A stretch of 64,000 nucleotides of DNA from positions 27,382,501-27,446,500 of the forward strand of contig NC_091255.1 in assembly GCF_042477335.2 (NCBI RefSeq), in the 5' to 3' direction. The position numbers and the translations under genes are program-made. Below are positions 1-11,274 of the stretch, one piece after another (positions within the stretch are counted from its first letter, which is position 1; each line of letters begins with the position of its first letter). The stretch comes from Ovis canadensis. Its lineage: Eukaryota > Chordata > Mammalia > Artiodactyla > Bovidae. Below the pieces are notes generated by a model. That model saw only the letters and a program-made list of their open reading frames with translations. It was not told the origin of the DNA and did not search any database.

Positions 1-170
1 GCTTCTGAAGAATATTTGTACTATTGTATTTCAATATTTGTGGGATAGTCACAAATTTCATTGGTAGTATGTTTTCTAGCTCACAATGAAATTATAGCTA
101 CCTTTGCTATTTAATAATACAACTAACTTGTTTATTAAGTTCGGCTGTAAGAATTCATACGCACTCTGAG

Positions 171-390
171 GGCTTCCCAGGTGGCCCAGTGGTAAAAAAT
201 CCACCTGCCAATGCAGGAGATGCATGAGACGTGGGTTCAGTCCCTGGGTAGGTAAGATCCCCTGGAGTAGGAAACAGCAACCTGCTAAACTATTCTTGCC
301 TGGACAATTTCATGGATAGAGGAAGAAGCCTGGCAGGCCACCGTCCGTGGGGTCACAAAGAGTCGGACACAGCTGGACATATGCACATGC
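171..390 (+). mobile_element. Bov-tA SINE, diverged
   Basis: The copy opens with the tRNA-Glu-like head (ggcttcccaggtggcccagt), has the 'atgcaggaga' and 'gatcccctgg' blocks in the middle, and ends with the BovA block 'agagtcggacacagctg'. Several substitutions and small insertions suggest an older copy. The sequence before it (1-170) holds nothing recognisable. Confidence 0.85.
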
Positions 391-644
391 ATGAGTGCAC
401 TCTTTGAGGCACTGCGAATTGAAAACAGTCTCAGACACACTTCTAGTTTTCAACCACTTTTAGCAAAACAAATAGGGGCACATACAGTACCTTTGGAAGG
501 TGAGTTCATTATTAATATGGGTCTATAGAAGTCTTTGCAGCTAATGGTCCTCATAAGTCCATAAGGTGTATAGTGCATGGATAAATGAAGACATTGTTTC
601 TTGTGAGACTCTTGCTGAAATGAGAACACCTATATGGTAAAGAA

Positions 645-914
645 CAGAGAAGGCAGTGGCACCCCACTCCAGTACTCTTGCCTGGAAAATCCCATGGATG
701 GAGGAGCCTGGTAGGCTGCAGTCCATGCTAGGGGTTGGACACGACTGAGCGACTTCCCTTTCACTTTTCACTTTCATGCATTGGAGAAGGAAATGGCAAC
801 CAACTCCAGTGTTCTTGCCTGGAGAAGCCCAGGGACAGGGGAGCCTGGTGGGCTGCTGTCTATGGGGTCGCACAGAGTTGGACACGACTGAAGTGACTTA
901 GCAGCAGCAGCAGC
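645..914 (+). mobile_element. BOV-A2 SINE (dimer) with target-site duplication
   Basis: Two BovA monomers are joined by the typical 'cactttcatgcattggagaag' type linker, and the element ends in a (CAG)n tail. Thirteen-base direct repeats (atatggtaaagaa) flank it at 632-644 and 915-927, which fixes the insertion boundaries. Confidence 0.92.
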
Positions 915-1236
915 ATATGGTAAAGAAATAATGGAGGAAATCTCCACGAGTACTACCCCAACCAACCAAAGATGAACACCCTATGGCAGTCATTGTAAAA
1001 AGTAGAAACCTCTCAGAGATGTGAGGTCTGCAGAATGGTTGAGGCATAGAAGGACAAAAGCAATACCATAACACAGAAAGATGAACTCCTTGAGAAATTG
1101 TGACACGTGGCTAAGTTCTGCCAGAACCCCTCAAAAACCCAGAGGGCAAGAAAAATGGGGCATATCTAAGGATGCAGAGAAAAAGGTCTGTGACAGGGAT
1201 CTGATGATTCTGTTTGCTCACAGCAGAAATACTTGC

Positions 1237-1440
1237 AGCAAGTGGCTCAGCGGCAAAGAAGCCGCCTGCTAATGCAGGAGATGTGGGATTGATTCCTGGG
1301 TCTGGAGGATCCCCTGGAAAAGGAAATGGCAACTTACTCTGATATTCTTGCCTGGGAAATCCCATGAACAGCGGAGCCTGGTGGGCTACAGCTCATGGGA
1401 TCATAGAAGAGTTGGGCACAATTTAGGAACTAAAGGGCAA
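1237..1440 (+). mobile_element. Bov-tA SINE, degraded
   Basis: A 'gtggctcagcggcaaagaa' head is followed by 'atgcaggagatgtgg', 'gatcccctgg' and a BovA body with many changes. The tail is replaced by 'ggcaacaacaatcc'. Short ORFs across it are fortuitous. Confidence 0.82.
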
Positions 1441-2044
1441 CAACAATCCAGACTAACAAAACAGCAACAAACCTCTGCCTTTGTGACAGAATCACTGTTT
1501 TCCTTTAAGCTATCCAATCTTTATACAAAGTATTGGACTGGGAGAATGCCGTAAGTTAGGTTATAAGTTAGGTTGATTTTCTTTATACAGTTTACAGTTT
1601 TGCTGGCTTTTTGTGTTTGATATGGTCAACTTTTACTAAGCTCACTTTTATAAACAGATTTTTTCTGATGGATTTTCCTTTAGAGGAGATTTTTATAACT
1701 CTTTTGTTTCCTAACTTTTGTTGACATGGAGAAGGCTGGGGAGAAAGAGATACAGTGGTTTTGGTTTGGAGGCGTTTTTTTGCTTCTGTTGTTTATATCC
1801 CATGTTGTACAATAGAAAGAATGATGGACTTCATCTATGAATGGCTTAGGAGAAAAAAGGGAGACATAATTAAAATTTTTAAATATATATTATATTAAAA
1901 TATATATAGTCCTTCCTTTTATATGACTTTCCCTGAAGGAAAAAAAAAAGTTATACTAAATAGAAATGGTTTGTTCATTTAAAATCATTAACTGTCTTGG
2001 CTCCATCGTGGCACTTTTTTTTATAATTAAAAAGAAATGTTTTC
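1441..2044. other. Gene-free AT-rich stretch
   Basis: AT-rich sequence with TATA-like runs near 1880-1910. I see no gene and no identifiable repeat. Confidence 0.6.
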
Positions 2045-2150
2045 TAAAAAACATTTTTTGGCTGCGCTGGATCTTCGTTGCTGCATGGGGTTTTTTTCTA
2101 GTTGTGGTGAGCAAGGGTTACTTTCCAGTTTCGGTACATGAGTGCTTTTC
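2045..2150 (-). mobile_element. Fragment of CHR-type tRNA-derived SINE
   Basis: The sequence 'ttttttggctgcgctggatc' followed by 'cttcgttgctgcatggg' and 'agttgtggtgagcaaggg' matches the 3' part of a CHR-2-like SINE in reverse orientation. The tRNA-like head is missing. Confidence 0.7.
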
Positions 2151-2499
2151 TTAATACTCAAAATTCAATGATTCCAGCATTACCTACCCTCTATTGAATG
2201 CCATGCCTTGTACTCACTGTTAAACAGTGTAAATAGCAATTCTTGGATTCCACTGTGATGATAAGAGAGAAACTTAAGTCTACCTACTTTAAAAAAAAAA
2301 AAAGTAAAGCCAAAATTCACCTAAATAACAAAAGGTAGGAAAATAAATCAGATTACTACAGAGATGATTCATTTGGAGGCCTTTTGTTTTCTTTTAATAA
2401 GATGCTGATTGAAAATGAAAAGGTTCTGAACCCAAAGCCTAGCTCTGCTACATTTTATCAAAAATTTATGGAATACAATTTCAGAAACCTCAGCTTATC
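2151..2499. other. Gene-free stretch
   Basis: Unique AT-rich sequence with an A-run at 2291-2303. Nothing functional is recognised. Confidence 0.55.
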
Positions 2500-2773
2500 C
2501 AGCTGCTGCTACTGCTGCTAAGTCACTTCAGTCGTCTCCGACTCTGTGCGACCCCATAGACGGCAGCCCACCAGGCTCCCCCGTCCCTGGAATTCTCCAG
2601 GCAAGAACACTGGAGTGGGTTGCCATTTTCTTCTCCAATGCATGAAAGTGAAAAGTGAAAGGGAAGTCGCTCAGTCGTGTCCGATCCTCAGCGACCCCAT
2701 GGACTGCAGCCTTCCAGGCTCCTCCGTCCATGGAATTTTCCAGGCAAAAGTACTGGAGTGGGGTGCCATTGCC
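2500..2773 (-). mobile_element. BOV-A2 SINE
   Basis: A complete dimer in reverse orientation. It begins with the reversed (CAG)n tail (gctgctgctactgctgct), passes through two 'ccaggcaagaacactggagt'-type blocks, and ends at 'gtggggtgccattgcc'. The ORFs in this segment come from the repeat. Confidence 0.92.
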
Positions 2774-3371
2774 AGTTACCCTAATTTGGGCAGTAAAAAG
2801 GAGATGGGCAAATATCCCAGATGATGGACCTCTAGGTAATTTCCAAAAATTACATACCACTATTCTTCTTTTTATCCTCTTACAAGTCATTTTTTCCAGA
2901 GTACACATGGCCCCAGGATTGTTAGCTGATTTTCCCATTGTTCTCTTGGTAAGGGAGCAGGATACATACTTGAATCCTGAACTATTTATTTATTATAATA
3001 ATAATAATTACTCAAAATTCCCTCCCTATGTGTTTCTGGATAGGGTGAACCACAAAAGACGTTCTTACATAGATTTGGGATTTGGAAGCAAAAAGTAGCC
3101 ACATCAGAGCTCATATTGTTGCTTATCCGCTGACTTACATTGTTGGTATGGGACAGTGGCTGGACCTACACCTGCTCCACCTTCCCCTGAATCATTCTCC
3201 AGCTTTTGTAGTTTCTGAGCTAGATGCACGCTGAGGGGGACAGCTTTTCCTTGATCTATAAAGGTCAGAGGCAGTGGGACCTGACTTGGTTTCAGTCTGT
3301 CCTCCTGGGGTTTTAGCTCAAGCTTGTAGGTTCCAGGTTGTACTTGGTTTTCCTTACTTTGTATCTGTTTT
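2774..3371. other. Gene-free stretch
   Basis: Unique sequence with a short (TAA)n run around 2993-3008. No gene or repeat family is recognised. Confidence 0.5.
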
Positions 3372-3718
3372 TAAAAAGACTTGTTGTTTTATTTTTGGCT
3401 GTGCTGAGTCTTTGTTGCTGCCTGTGGGCTTTCTCTATTTGCCACAAGCAGGGGCTAATCTTCCTTGCCATGCAGGGGCTTCTCATTGCCATGGCTTCTC
3501 TTGTTGCAGAGCATGGGCTCTAGGCACGCAGGCTTCAGTAGCTACAGCATGTGGACTCAGCAGTCGTGGCCCCTGGGCTCAAGAACACAAGCTAAGTAGT
3601 TGTGCCATATGGGCTTAGATGCTCCAAGGCATGTAGCATCCTCCCAGACCAGGGACCGAACCTGTGTCTCCTGCATTGGCAAGCAGATTCTTATCCATTG
3701 TACCACCAGGGAAATCCT
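3372..3718 (-). mobile_element. CHR-2-like SINE, near full length
   Basis: Reverse orientation. It runs from 'tatttttggctgtgctgagt' through repeated 'gcttctcattgccatggctt' and 'cagagcatgggctctaggc' blocks to the inverted tRNA-like head 'ccaccagggaaatcc'. At about 345 bp it is close to the full length of this older tRNA-Glu-derived family. Confidence 0.85.
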
Positions 3719-5870
3719 CCTTACTTTATATCTACTTCCTCTTCCAAGCTGCCTTCCCTAAAGTCTTCAAGCTCCGGGATTAGGCGTGACAGCTTTACAG
3801 AGACTCCTTAAGCCACACAATTGTGTAAGATTCTATATGATACATATAGAATACAGATACACACACACAGCTCCTAGCGGGTTCTGCTTCTGTGGGTTCT
3901 GAGTCTGTGATGGAATCCTGGATGATTGTATTATATACACTGATTTTTATAGTTGGGTAAATGCATTATTTTGGGAGATTTGTGCAAAAACACCTTTATC
4001 ATTCAGAACAGTGTATTGTAGGTTGGTTTGTACACTTGGTATTTGGAAGACTAATCGATTAAACTCAAAACCTGAATTTTGAAGAATCATAAATTTGATC
4101 AAATAAACAGTTTGCTCACCTCTTTAAGCTTTTCACAATTTCCTAGGTTATAAAAATTGCTCTGGGACAAAATAAAGAGATGATATACACATTCTTCTTA
4201 GAAGTATAGGAGTAAGCATCAGAAGAGATCAATTTAATGAGATGAGTGGTTGCCTCTGAGTGACCAGAAATGATGATGAGTGGGAGCCAAGGCCATCGTG
4301 GAGGTGGTGCTTTTGGTAGAAGTCTTTTTAGCATCATTTGACTCCCTAAACTAGTTACATGAAGTATTATGATAAAAATAAACACTGATTACAAGAAGGT
4401 TTTAATAAAAAGCCAAGTCCATGCCATCTATTTGTAATAGGGCAGGCAAGAGGAAAGGAAATAGGAAAGGTTATCATTTGAGTTGGACAACAGAGTTCAG
4501 TTCTGGAGAGATTCCAATTCAAGTTGAAAGGAAGGTCAAATCTGGGGAGGAATACGAAACAAGATTTCAAGGGATAATAGAATGAGCTCTTCCTTCTTTA
4601 AGAGTCCTTTGCTACGGAAAGAAAATCTTGGCAACAAATTTCTCCTCCCCAGCTCTCTGCCTTCTCTTTTCTGTATCTTCTGAACTGAATGAATGGAAAC
4701 TTAAGAAGTTATTGAAACAAGATAACACACTGAAGCATCTCCTTCCAGAGCCATGTTTCATGGACTTGAGGAGCCAGTTCTGGGACTGGTACAGTGACGG
4801 CCATAAACAATAATTTTCATTTAAGAAAAAACTTCTGATTCCTCTCACGCCTTGATTATATTTTAACCCCAATCATTTCCTTTTCATGACTCAAGTCCTT
4901 GGATTTCAACTTGTTGCCAATCCTTCTACTTCCTCAATTTGGCCTTTCCCTTAGCATTTATTGTTTTCCACCCAAGTCCATACATAGAAACATAATTTAG
5001 AAATATCAGGACAAATTTAAGTCAAGGCATCCGTGAGAAAAGTTAGGTAGTTAACCCTTTTATAATACCTTCCCCCAAAGGGGTAAATACAAGAGAGGTT
5101 TTAAAAAAGAGAAAATAAGATAAGCTTGGGAGGAAAACAACAAGAAAGACGTAAGGAAAATTTCAGGGAAAATGGTTCTACTTCAGCAGAAGAAAAACAA
5201 ATTGTGTATTCAGCCGCTTTATTGGTCCTATTTCAAAGAAACAAAATATTAGGTATTATATTACTAATTCATTTATATCTGTTTTATAACTGCCTGCTCC
5301 TCCATCATTCAGAGTTTCTTCCTCAAATCATTTGGTAATTCCAGTTGCATAAATTTCTAAGGAGTCCAGTGAAGCCTGAGAGCTGAACAAAAAGTATTAC
5401 ATTACTAGCCTGCCTTTATACATAGTTTTTCCATCTAGAGGCATAAAGCATTTCACGCATACTTTCTCTTTTAGTCAGCAGGCATTTCTAAGGCTGAAAC
5501 AGAGGCTGCATTTCCTAAGTCACATGAATCATCAGCAAGAGAGACTCAAATTCCAGACTTCAAGTTTCAGACTTTTTCCACTGAACTTTGCCACTTCTCC
5601 AGACCCAAATGATGTACTTTCCAGACTATGATTCCTTTTGATTGATGACTGGTCATCTTGCTGATTTCTAATTCCCCAAGGGATCCTCCTAGAGACGTTT
5701 TTTTTTAGGTCAATTTCATTCTGTTTTCCACTTCTTTAGGCACAAATTCTCCACTAGTTACAAATCCAGGTAATGTCTGGAACTTCTCCTCAAAGAGAAG
5801 AAACTTTGATTTCATGGCCACATTTGCAGGTTCTTTCCTTTGACGGAAATTGTCTGCACCTGAAGACAAG
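3719..5870. other. Gene-free unique sequence
   Basis: No coding exon, RNA gene or ruminant SINE is recognised in these 2.1 kb. A short CA run sits at about 3858-3869. The 60-90 codon ORFs here show no familiar domain. Confidence 0.5.
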
Positions 5871-5886
5871 CTCCTTTTCTCAGACT

Positions 5887-6151
5887 GCCGCTGCTGCTAA
5901 GTCACTTCAGTCGTGTCCGACTCTGTGCGACCCCATAGACGGCAGCCCACCAGGCTCCCCCGTCCCTGGGATTCTCCAGGCAAGAACACTGGAGTGGGTT
6001 GCCATTTTCTTCTCCAATGCAGGAAAGTGAAAAGTGAAAGTGAAGTCACTCAGTCGTGTCCGACTCAGCGATCCCATGGACTGCAGCCTTCCAGGCTCCT
6101 CCGTCCATGGGATTTTCCCGCAAGAGTACTAGAGTGGGGTGCCATTGCCTT
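5887..6151 (-). mobile_element. BOV-A2 SINE with target-site duplication
   Basis: A complete reversed BOV-A2 dimer with a 'cgctgctgct' start. Sixteen-base direct repeats (ctccttttctcagact) flank it at 5871-5886 and 6152-6167. Identical flanks indicate a relatively young insertion. Confidence 0.94.
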
Positions 6152-6167
6152 CTCCTTTTCTCAGACT

Positions 6168-7202
6168 ACATATACTCAATTCCTTCTCACCGTCCTCAAG
6201 TTTTAATTACTTTTAAGAGAGGTTTGTTTGAAATCACTTTGGGTTTGAAATCACTTTTTTTTTTTTTTCCAAGAGGACGAATCAAGAGCTTGGCAAACAA
6301 TGAGGGGTTTTATTTGTTGGCTTAGTCACTGACTCAAGCACTTTCACTCGTCCTTGCTCTGCTATGTTGAATACACTTTCTTTGTGCTTTCAAATTGCCT
6401 GTCAATAAAATAAAAATCACCCCAGTGAAAATTACTAGTTTAAAGCACTGATATCAGAGGGTGTCCAACTTCTTAAACACCATTTACCACCCACAATCTT
6501 TACATTTATTGACAAAAAAAGGAAAAGGATTAGAATTTATATGTATTTGTGTGTAGCAGGCTGTGTTGGGGGTGAAATAAATGGTAAATGAATTATCCAA
6601 AATCAATGATGTCATCAGACAAGCCATTGAGAAGGACGTGTCACTTGCTAGTTCCTCATGTGATATGGGTCCATTACCTTTGGGCCATATTTCAATAAAT
6701 AACACTGAAAGGTGGAGGAACCTTTATTTCCCCATTCGAAGCTATTCCTCAGATACTTTACAAAACTTGTGCATTAAAATATGTGATACATGGACCATGG
6801 AGATGGTGGCACCATGGCTTAGGCAGTGTGGGCACTGTAGGGCAGGGCATCCATAGGGGTTGAAGGAGAAAGTGTTTATGAAGGACCTGCTGAAATGGGA
6901 AAAGAAGATGATATTCTCCAGGGCAGCAGGCTGCTGGGGGAGCTGCTGTCCAAAAGGAGCAAAAAGGAGCATTAACTCTCTGTCTTCTACTTGGCTGAGG
7001 GCACCACCAACTCAAGGGATGGGAGAAAACACTGGGATACATGCAGGAGTTGCTACAGGCAGAGGAACCAGGCTAAGGAGCTGCAGAAAGGAGGAAACTG
7101 TCTCTGTCCTTTCCCTCTTGTCACCTCCTGTCCCCCCATTCCCTGCCATCTTTTTCTCTCCCCTCACACTCTGCTCCTCATTCCAAGTCCTTTTGAATTC
7201 CT
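6168..7202. other. Gene-free stretch, composition shift
   Basis: AT-rich to about 6780, then more GC- and purine-rich. Overlapping ORFs of 91 to 164 codons occur on both strands, but none shows a recognised domain or splice context. No repeat is identified with confidence. Confidence 0.45.
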
Positions 7203-7229
7203 GTTTTTGTTTTGTTTTGTTTTTGTTTG
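7203..7229. repeat. (TTTTG)n simple repeat
   Basis: Imperfect TTTTG tandem units that merge into the poly(T) side of the reversed SINE to the right, so this may be that element's original A-rich tail. Confidence 0.7.
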
Positions 7230-7355
7230 TACCTCAAGGCATGTGGGATCTTAGTTTACCAACCAGGCCTGGAACCCACCCCCCACACACACCCTCCCAC
7301 CCCTGCATCGGAAGCTCAGAGTCTTATTCTCTGGACCACCACAGAAGTCCCTGAA
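7230..7355 (-). mobile_element. tRNA-derived SINE fragment
   Basis: Reversed CHR-type features: 'aaggcatgtgggatcttag', 'accaggcctggaaccc' and 'ggaccaccacagaagtccc'. The element is short and diverged. Confidence 0.7.
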
Positions 7356-7664
7356 CTCCTGGTTACTAAGATGTCTCCCTTCATTTTAGGCCCTTTCAAT
7401 CTCCCTCTTAACGGTCTCCTTCTAAGCAGGTTCCTCTCAGCCTACACTTGCCTCCCCCACCCCTCAGCAAAGGCATTCCTGGTGAGGTTTAGGAGAGAGC
7501 CAAGTCAATTTATAAATTATCTCTCATATGGATTATTTCTACATATGAAAGAAAATTAATCTGGTTTATGTTGATTCTTAGCAGCATTTAATTTTGAAAT
7601 TTCAATTTTTTAAACCAATTTCTCATTGCCATTGCTCTAATAATGTCACAACATGATGCAAAAT

Positions 7665-7859
7665 GGGCTTCCCTGGTGACCCAGACACCTGCAATGTGGG
7701 AGACCTGTGTTCGATCCCTGGGTCAGAAAGATCCCCTGGAGGAGGGCATGGCAACCCACTCCAGTATTCTTGCCTGGAGAATCCCATGGACATAAGAGCT
7801 CAGCCGGTTGCAGCCCATGGGCTCGCAGAGCCAGACACAACTGAGTGACTAAGCACGTG
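7665..7859 (+). mobile_element. Bov-tA SINE with target-site duplication
   Basis: A 'ggcttccctggtgacccag' head, 'gatcccctggaggagggcat' and a BovA body ending 'ctgagtgactaagcacg'. Eleven-base repeats (tgatgcaaaat) flank it at 7654-7664 and 7860-7870. Confidence 0.93.
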
Positions 7860-8104
7860 TGATGCAAAATAAAGATAAGGGCCAAATGGTACTTATGCAG
7901 GGAAGAGAGCTGAAGTTAGGGGGCTAGTACATGAATCCACTTGTGTTCCTGGAGGAGGTAGTGAGAAAACTAAGGAAGCCCATGACTGGACAAAGCAAAC
8001 AGGGTTGACAATGGCTCAGGATCCTTTGATCTTTTGAATACTATTACATTTCAAACCAGTGGTACAATAAGCCTAGAACCCAGGTCTCTGAATGTATAAT
8101 TTCA

Positions 8105-8280
8105 TGGTGTCAGTGAAGCACATGAGCTTAAGGAGTCAGAAGGGGAGTTCATGTGCTGGCTATGTCTCTAACCAGTATATGAATTTGCAAAATTACTTAG
8201 TCTCTTTGAAATTGTGAAATGGGATATGAGCACTGCGAGGATTTAATCAGCTAACTTGGCAAGGGCCAGACTCAGTTTAA
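8105..8280 (+). mobile_element. MIR-like remnant
   Basis: Degraded MIR core logic: 'tggctatgtctctaaccag', 'gcaaaattacttagtctctt', 'gaaatgggatatgagcact' and 'gaggatttaatcagctaac' follow in the canonical order. Similarity is low, as expected for an ancient SINE. Confidence 0.5.
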
Positions 8281-8411
8281 AGGCTAGCCTCTGCCCCACC
8301 CTCCTCAACCCTTTGCTTGACAGCTGGAGCAAACCATAAGGATTGCACAACTCCTAGGTTCCCAGATCACATCAAGGGGAGGAAGCAGGCCAAATCCTTA
8401 TCAGGAATTTA

Positions 8412-9560
8412 GTTCAGCTCAGTCGTGTCCACCTCTTTGCGACCCTATGAATCACAGCACGCCAGGCCTCCCTGTCCATCACCAACTCCCGGAGTTCACC
8501 CAAACTCACGTCCATCGAGTTGGTGATGCCATCTAGCCATCTTATCCTCTATCGTCCCCTTCTCCTCCTGCCCCCAATCCCTCCCAGCATCTGGGTCTTT
8601 TCCAATGAGTCAACTCTTCGCATGAGGTAGCCAAAGTATTGGAGTTTCAGCCTCAGTATTAGTTCTTCCAATGAACACCCAGGACTAATCTCCTTTAGGA
8701 TGGCCTGGCTGGATCTCCTTGCAGTCCAAGGGACTCTCAAGAGTCTTCTCCAACACCACAGTTCAAAAGCATGAATTCTTCAGCACTCAGGTTTCTTCAC
8801 AGTCCAACTCTCACATCCATACATGACTACTGGAAAAACCATAGCCTTGACTAGATGGACCTTTGTTGGCAAAGTAACATCTCTGCTTTTTAATATGCTG
8901 TCTAGGTTGGTCATAACTTTCCTTCCAAGGAGTAAGCATCTTTTAATTTCATGGCTGCAATCACCATCTGCAGTGATTTTGGAGCCCAAAAACATAAAGT
9001 CTGACACTGTTTCCACTGTTTCCCCAGCTATTTCCCATGAAGTGATGGGACCAGATGCCATGATCTTCGTTTTCTGAATGTTGAGCTTTAAGCCAACTTT
9101 TTCACTCTCCTCTTTGACTTTCATCAAGAGGCTTTTTAGTTCCTCTTCACTTTCTGCCATAAGGGTGGTGTCATCTGCATATCTGAGGTTATTGATATTT
9201 CTCCTGGCAATCTTGATTCCAGCTTGTGCTTCTTCCAGCCCAGTGTTTCTCATGATATACTCTGCATAGAAGTTAAATAAGCAGGGTGACAATATACAGC
9301 CTTGACGTACTCCTTTTCCTGTTTGGAACCAGTCTGTTGTTCCATGTCCGGTTCTGACTTGCTTCCTGACCTGTATAGGTTTCTCAAGAGGCAGGTCAGG
9401 TGGTCTGATATTCCCATTTCTTTCAGAATTTTCCACAGTTGATTGTGATCGACACAGTCAAAGGCTTTGGCATAGTCAATAAAGCAGAAATAGATGTTTT
9501 TCTGGAACTCTCTTGCTTTTTCAAGGATCCAGAGGAATCATCGAAGTTAAATTCCTTAAA
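8412..9560 (-). mobile_element. BovB (RTE) LINE, 5'-truncated, with TSD
   Basis: The 3' end lies at the left, with reversed 'ctgaact'-type terminal repeats and the Art2A-like 3' block. ORF2 sequence extends rightwards through the 'ttggagtttcagcctcagta' and 'ccatacatgactactgg' blocks into the reverse-transcriptase domain. Eleven-base repeats (tcaggaattta) flank the element at 8401-8411 and 9561-9571. It is a 5'-truncated insertion of about 1.15 kb. Confidence 0.9.
8780..9436 (-). pseudogene. BovB ORF2 reverse-transcriptase fragment, 218 codons open
   Basis: The uninterrupted frame encodes the RT palm region. Residues 41-50 read KGVRQGCILS, which matches the GxxQG(C/D) block, and residues 86-89 are YADD, the catalytic box with both metal-binding aspartates. 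LNIQKTKIMAS follows. The initiating Met is internal to the domain. The endonuclease and N-terminal parts are absent and the frame breaks near 8780; the same protein resumes in another frame at 8549-8740 (LQYFGYLMRR). It is a dead fragment of a transposon polymerase, not a host gene. Confidence 0.85.
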
Positions 9561-9571
9561 TCAGGAATTTA

Positions 9572-10274
9572 AGCCTAGCTTATTTGCCCCGGGCTCCCTC
9601 AAGCTTATCACTGTGCAGGGATAATTCTCCAAACCTCTCTGGAACTCAGTTCATTCCTCTTGTGGATGACGAAAAAATCTATGCCCTTAAGACACAGGTT
9701 AGATAAGAGCCAATCAATGTTTATAAAATACAGTGTAACCCAAGAATGAAAGCACAGGGTCATAATGTATTTTCAGTACATGCTATTATATAGGTCAAGA
9801 CAGTGTTGCCCAGAATGTGGAGTTTGAGTTGCTGGTGGCATACAAAACACTGTTAAGCTGCCACATAAGTGACAAAAAATATGCAGCAAGAAAGCGATTT
9901 CCTTTCAACTGCCTTTAATTACATCAAGAAGTAATTCTCATTTGGGGTCTCTAACACTTGCTGTTTCTCTCTTTAAAAAAAGAGTAAACCTCAGGAGCAT
10001 ACCTTCAGCAAGAGGAGAAATTAGGCAGAATTTAGAAATATAGCCAAAGTTTTAATGTTTATATTTGTCTTCTGATACACCAAAGAACACTGATTTTCCA
10101 TTTATGATAATAGCCACATTTTTTTCTTAAGAGTAAATGGAAGTTTTAAGACACATTACATATTATTTCATATATTTCAATAACTTCATTCAAATAAAAA
10201 TATTAAGTAAATACTGACACAAATGATAAGCGGATTTGGACAAATTGGAAAGGTAGTTTTCAAATGACTGAGCT
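9572..10274. other. Gene-free stretch
   Basis: Unique AT-rich sequence. No gene, RNA or repeat is identified. Confidence 0.5.
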
Positions 10275-10460
10275 TTGGGAAGCACTGGCCTCCTGCATGG
10301 GGAATCCAGGGACCTAGATTCTACTCCTGCCTCTGGTAGTAACCTACTGTGTGACTTCGGTGAAGCTGAGCCTCAGCATCTTCATCTGGAACTAACAGGG
10401 CTTACCCATGTGGTCTCTAAGGATCCCTCCTGCTCTAATATCCTAGTATTTGAAGCAGAT
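10275..10460 (+). mobile_element. MIR-like remnant
   Basis: Contains 'cctactgtgtgacttcgg', 'gagcctcagcatcttcatct' and 'ctctaatatcctagtat', the order expected for a MIR element read forwards. It is strongly diverged. Confidence 0.5.
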
Positions 10461-10497
10461 GATTAGGGTGTTTTCTATCTTTGGTTAAGAATCAATT

Positions 10498-10735
10498 GCT
10501 CTTACATATATAACTGAATCACTTTGCTGTTTACCTGAAACTAACACAACATTGTAAATACTACAATATTGGAGAAATGGCAACCCACTCCAGTATTCTT
10601 GCCTGGAGAATCCCATGGACAGAGCAGCCTGGCAGGCTACAGTCCATGGGGTCACAAAGGGTCCAACATGAATGAGTGACTCAGCGACTCAGCACATACT
10701 CCAATATAAAATAAACTTTTTTTAAATGTCAAAAA
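10498..10735 (+). mobile_element. Ruminant L1 3' end, split by a SINE
   Basis: The terminal L1 motif 'gaatcactttgctgtttacc' followed by 'tgaaactaacacaacattgt' is interrupted. The expected continuation 'actccaatataaaataaa' reappears after a BovA monomer. This is an older L1 tail that received a later SINE. Confidence 0.75.
10568..10703 (+). mobile_element. BovA monomer inside an L1 tail
   Basis: A single BovA unit from 'ggagaaatggcaacccactc' to 'gtgactcagcgactcagc'. Near-repeats of 'tac(t/a)cc/acaatat' on both sides look like the duplicated L1 target. Confidence 0.8.
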
Positions 10736-10901
10736 ATAAAATTTTTTTTTTAAAAAGCAAAAACAACCAATTTCTCTGTCTTCTTACTTTATTTTCTCTC
10801 CAAATCCCCCTTCAGGCATATGATATCTAATTCAAATGAAATATGAGCCTCCATTTTATTAACACTCACAAATTGAACTAATGCACATTATCCAAAAATG
10901 C

Positions 10902-10931
10902 AAAAAAAAAAAAAAGAAGAAGAAGAAGAAA
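10902..10931. repeat. A-run with (GAA)n microsatellite
   Basis: A poly(A) stretch passes into about five GAA units. Confidence 0.9.
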
Positions 10932-11079
10932 TTCTTCATAATGGAAAGAATAAAATGCTTTGCAATGGAAAGAAATTCTTTGCAATGGATTTTGAGGGAG
11001 ATGACATTTGTTCTGGTCCTTAGCTTCACCACTTACTAATAATGTGATCTTAGGTGACATTAAGGTACCTTTGAAAGTG

Positions 11080-11274
11080 TGTTCATTGCTCAGTCATGCC
11101 CAACTCTTTGTAGCCCCATGGACTCTAGCCCACCAGGCTCCTCTGTCCATGGGATTTCCCAGGCAAGAATACTGCAGTGGGTTGCCATTCCCTTCTCCAG
11201 GGGACCTTCCCAAGCCAGGGATCAAACCCCAGTCTCCTGCACTGCCGGTGGATTCTTTGCTGTCTGAGCCAAAT
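11080..11274 (-). mobile_element. Bov-tA SINE
   Basis: Reversed copy. It starts with 'cattgctcagtcatgccc', passes 'ccatggactctagcccacca', and ends with the inverted tRNA-like part 'ggattctttgctgtctgagc'. Confidence 0.9.

Noticed and set aside
6860-7354. 164-codon ORF on the + strand
   Set aside because: Its C-terminal part reads through a simple repeat and a SINE fragment, and the rest has no recognisable family.
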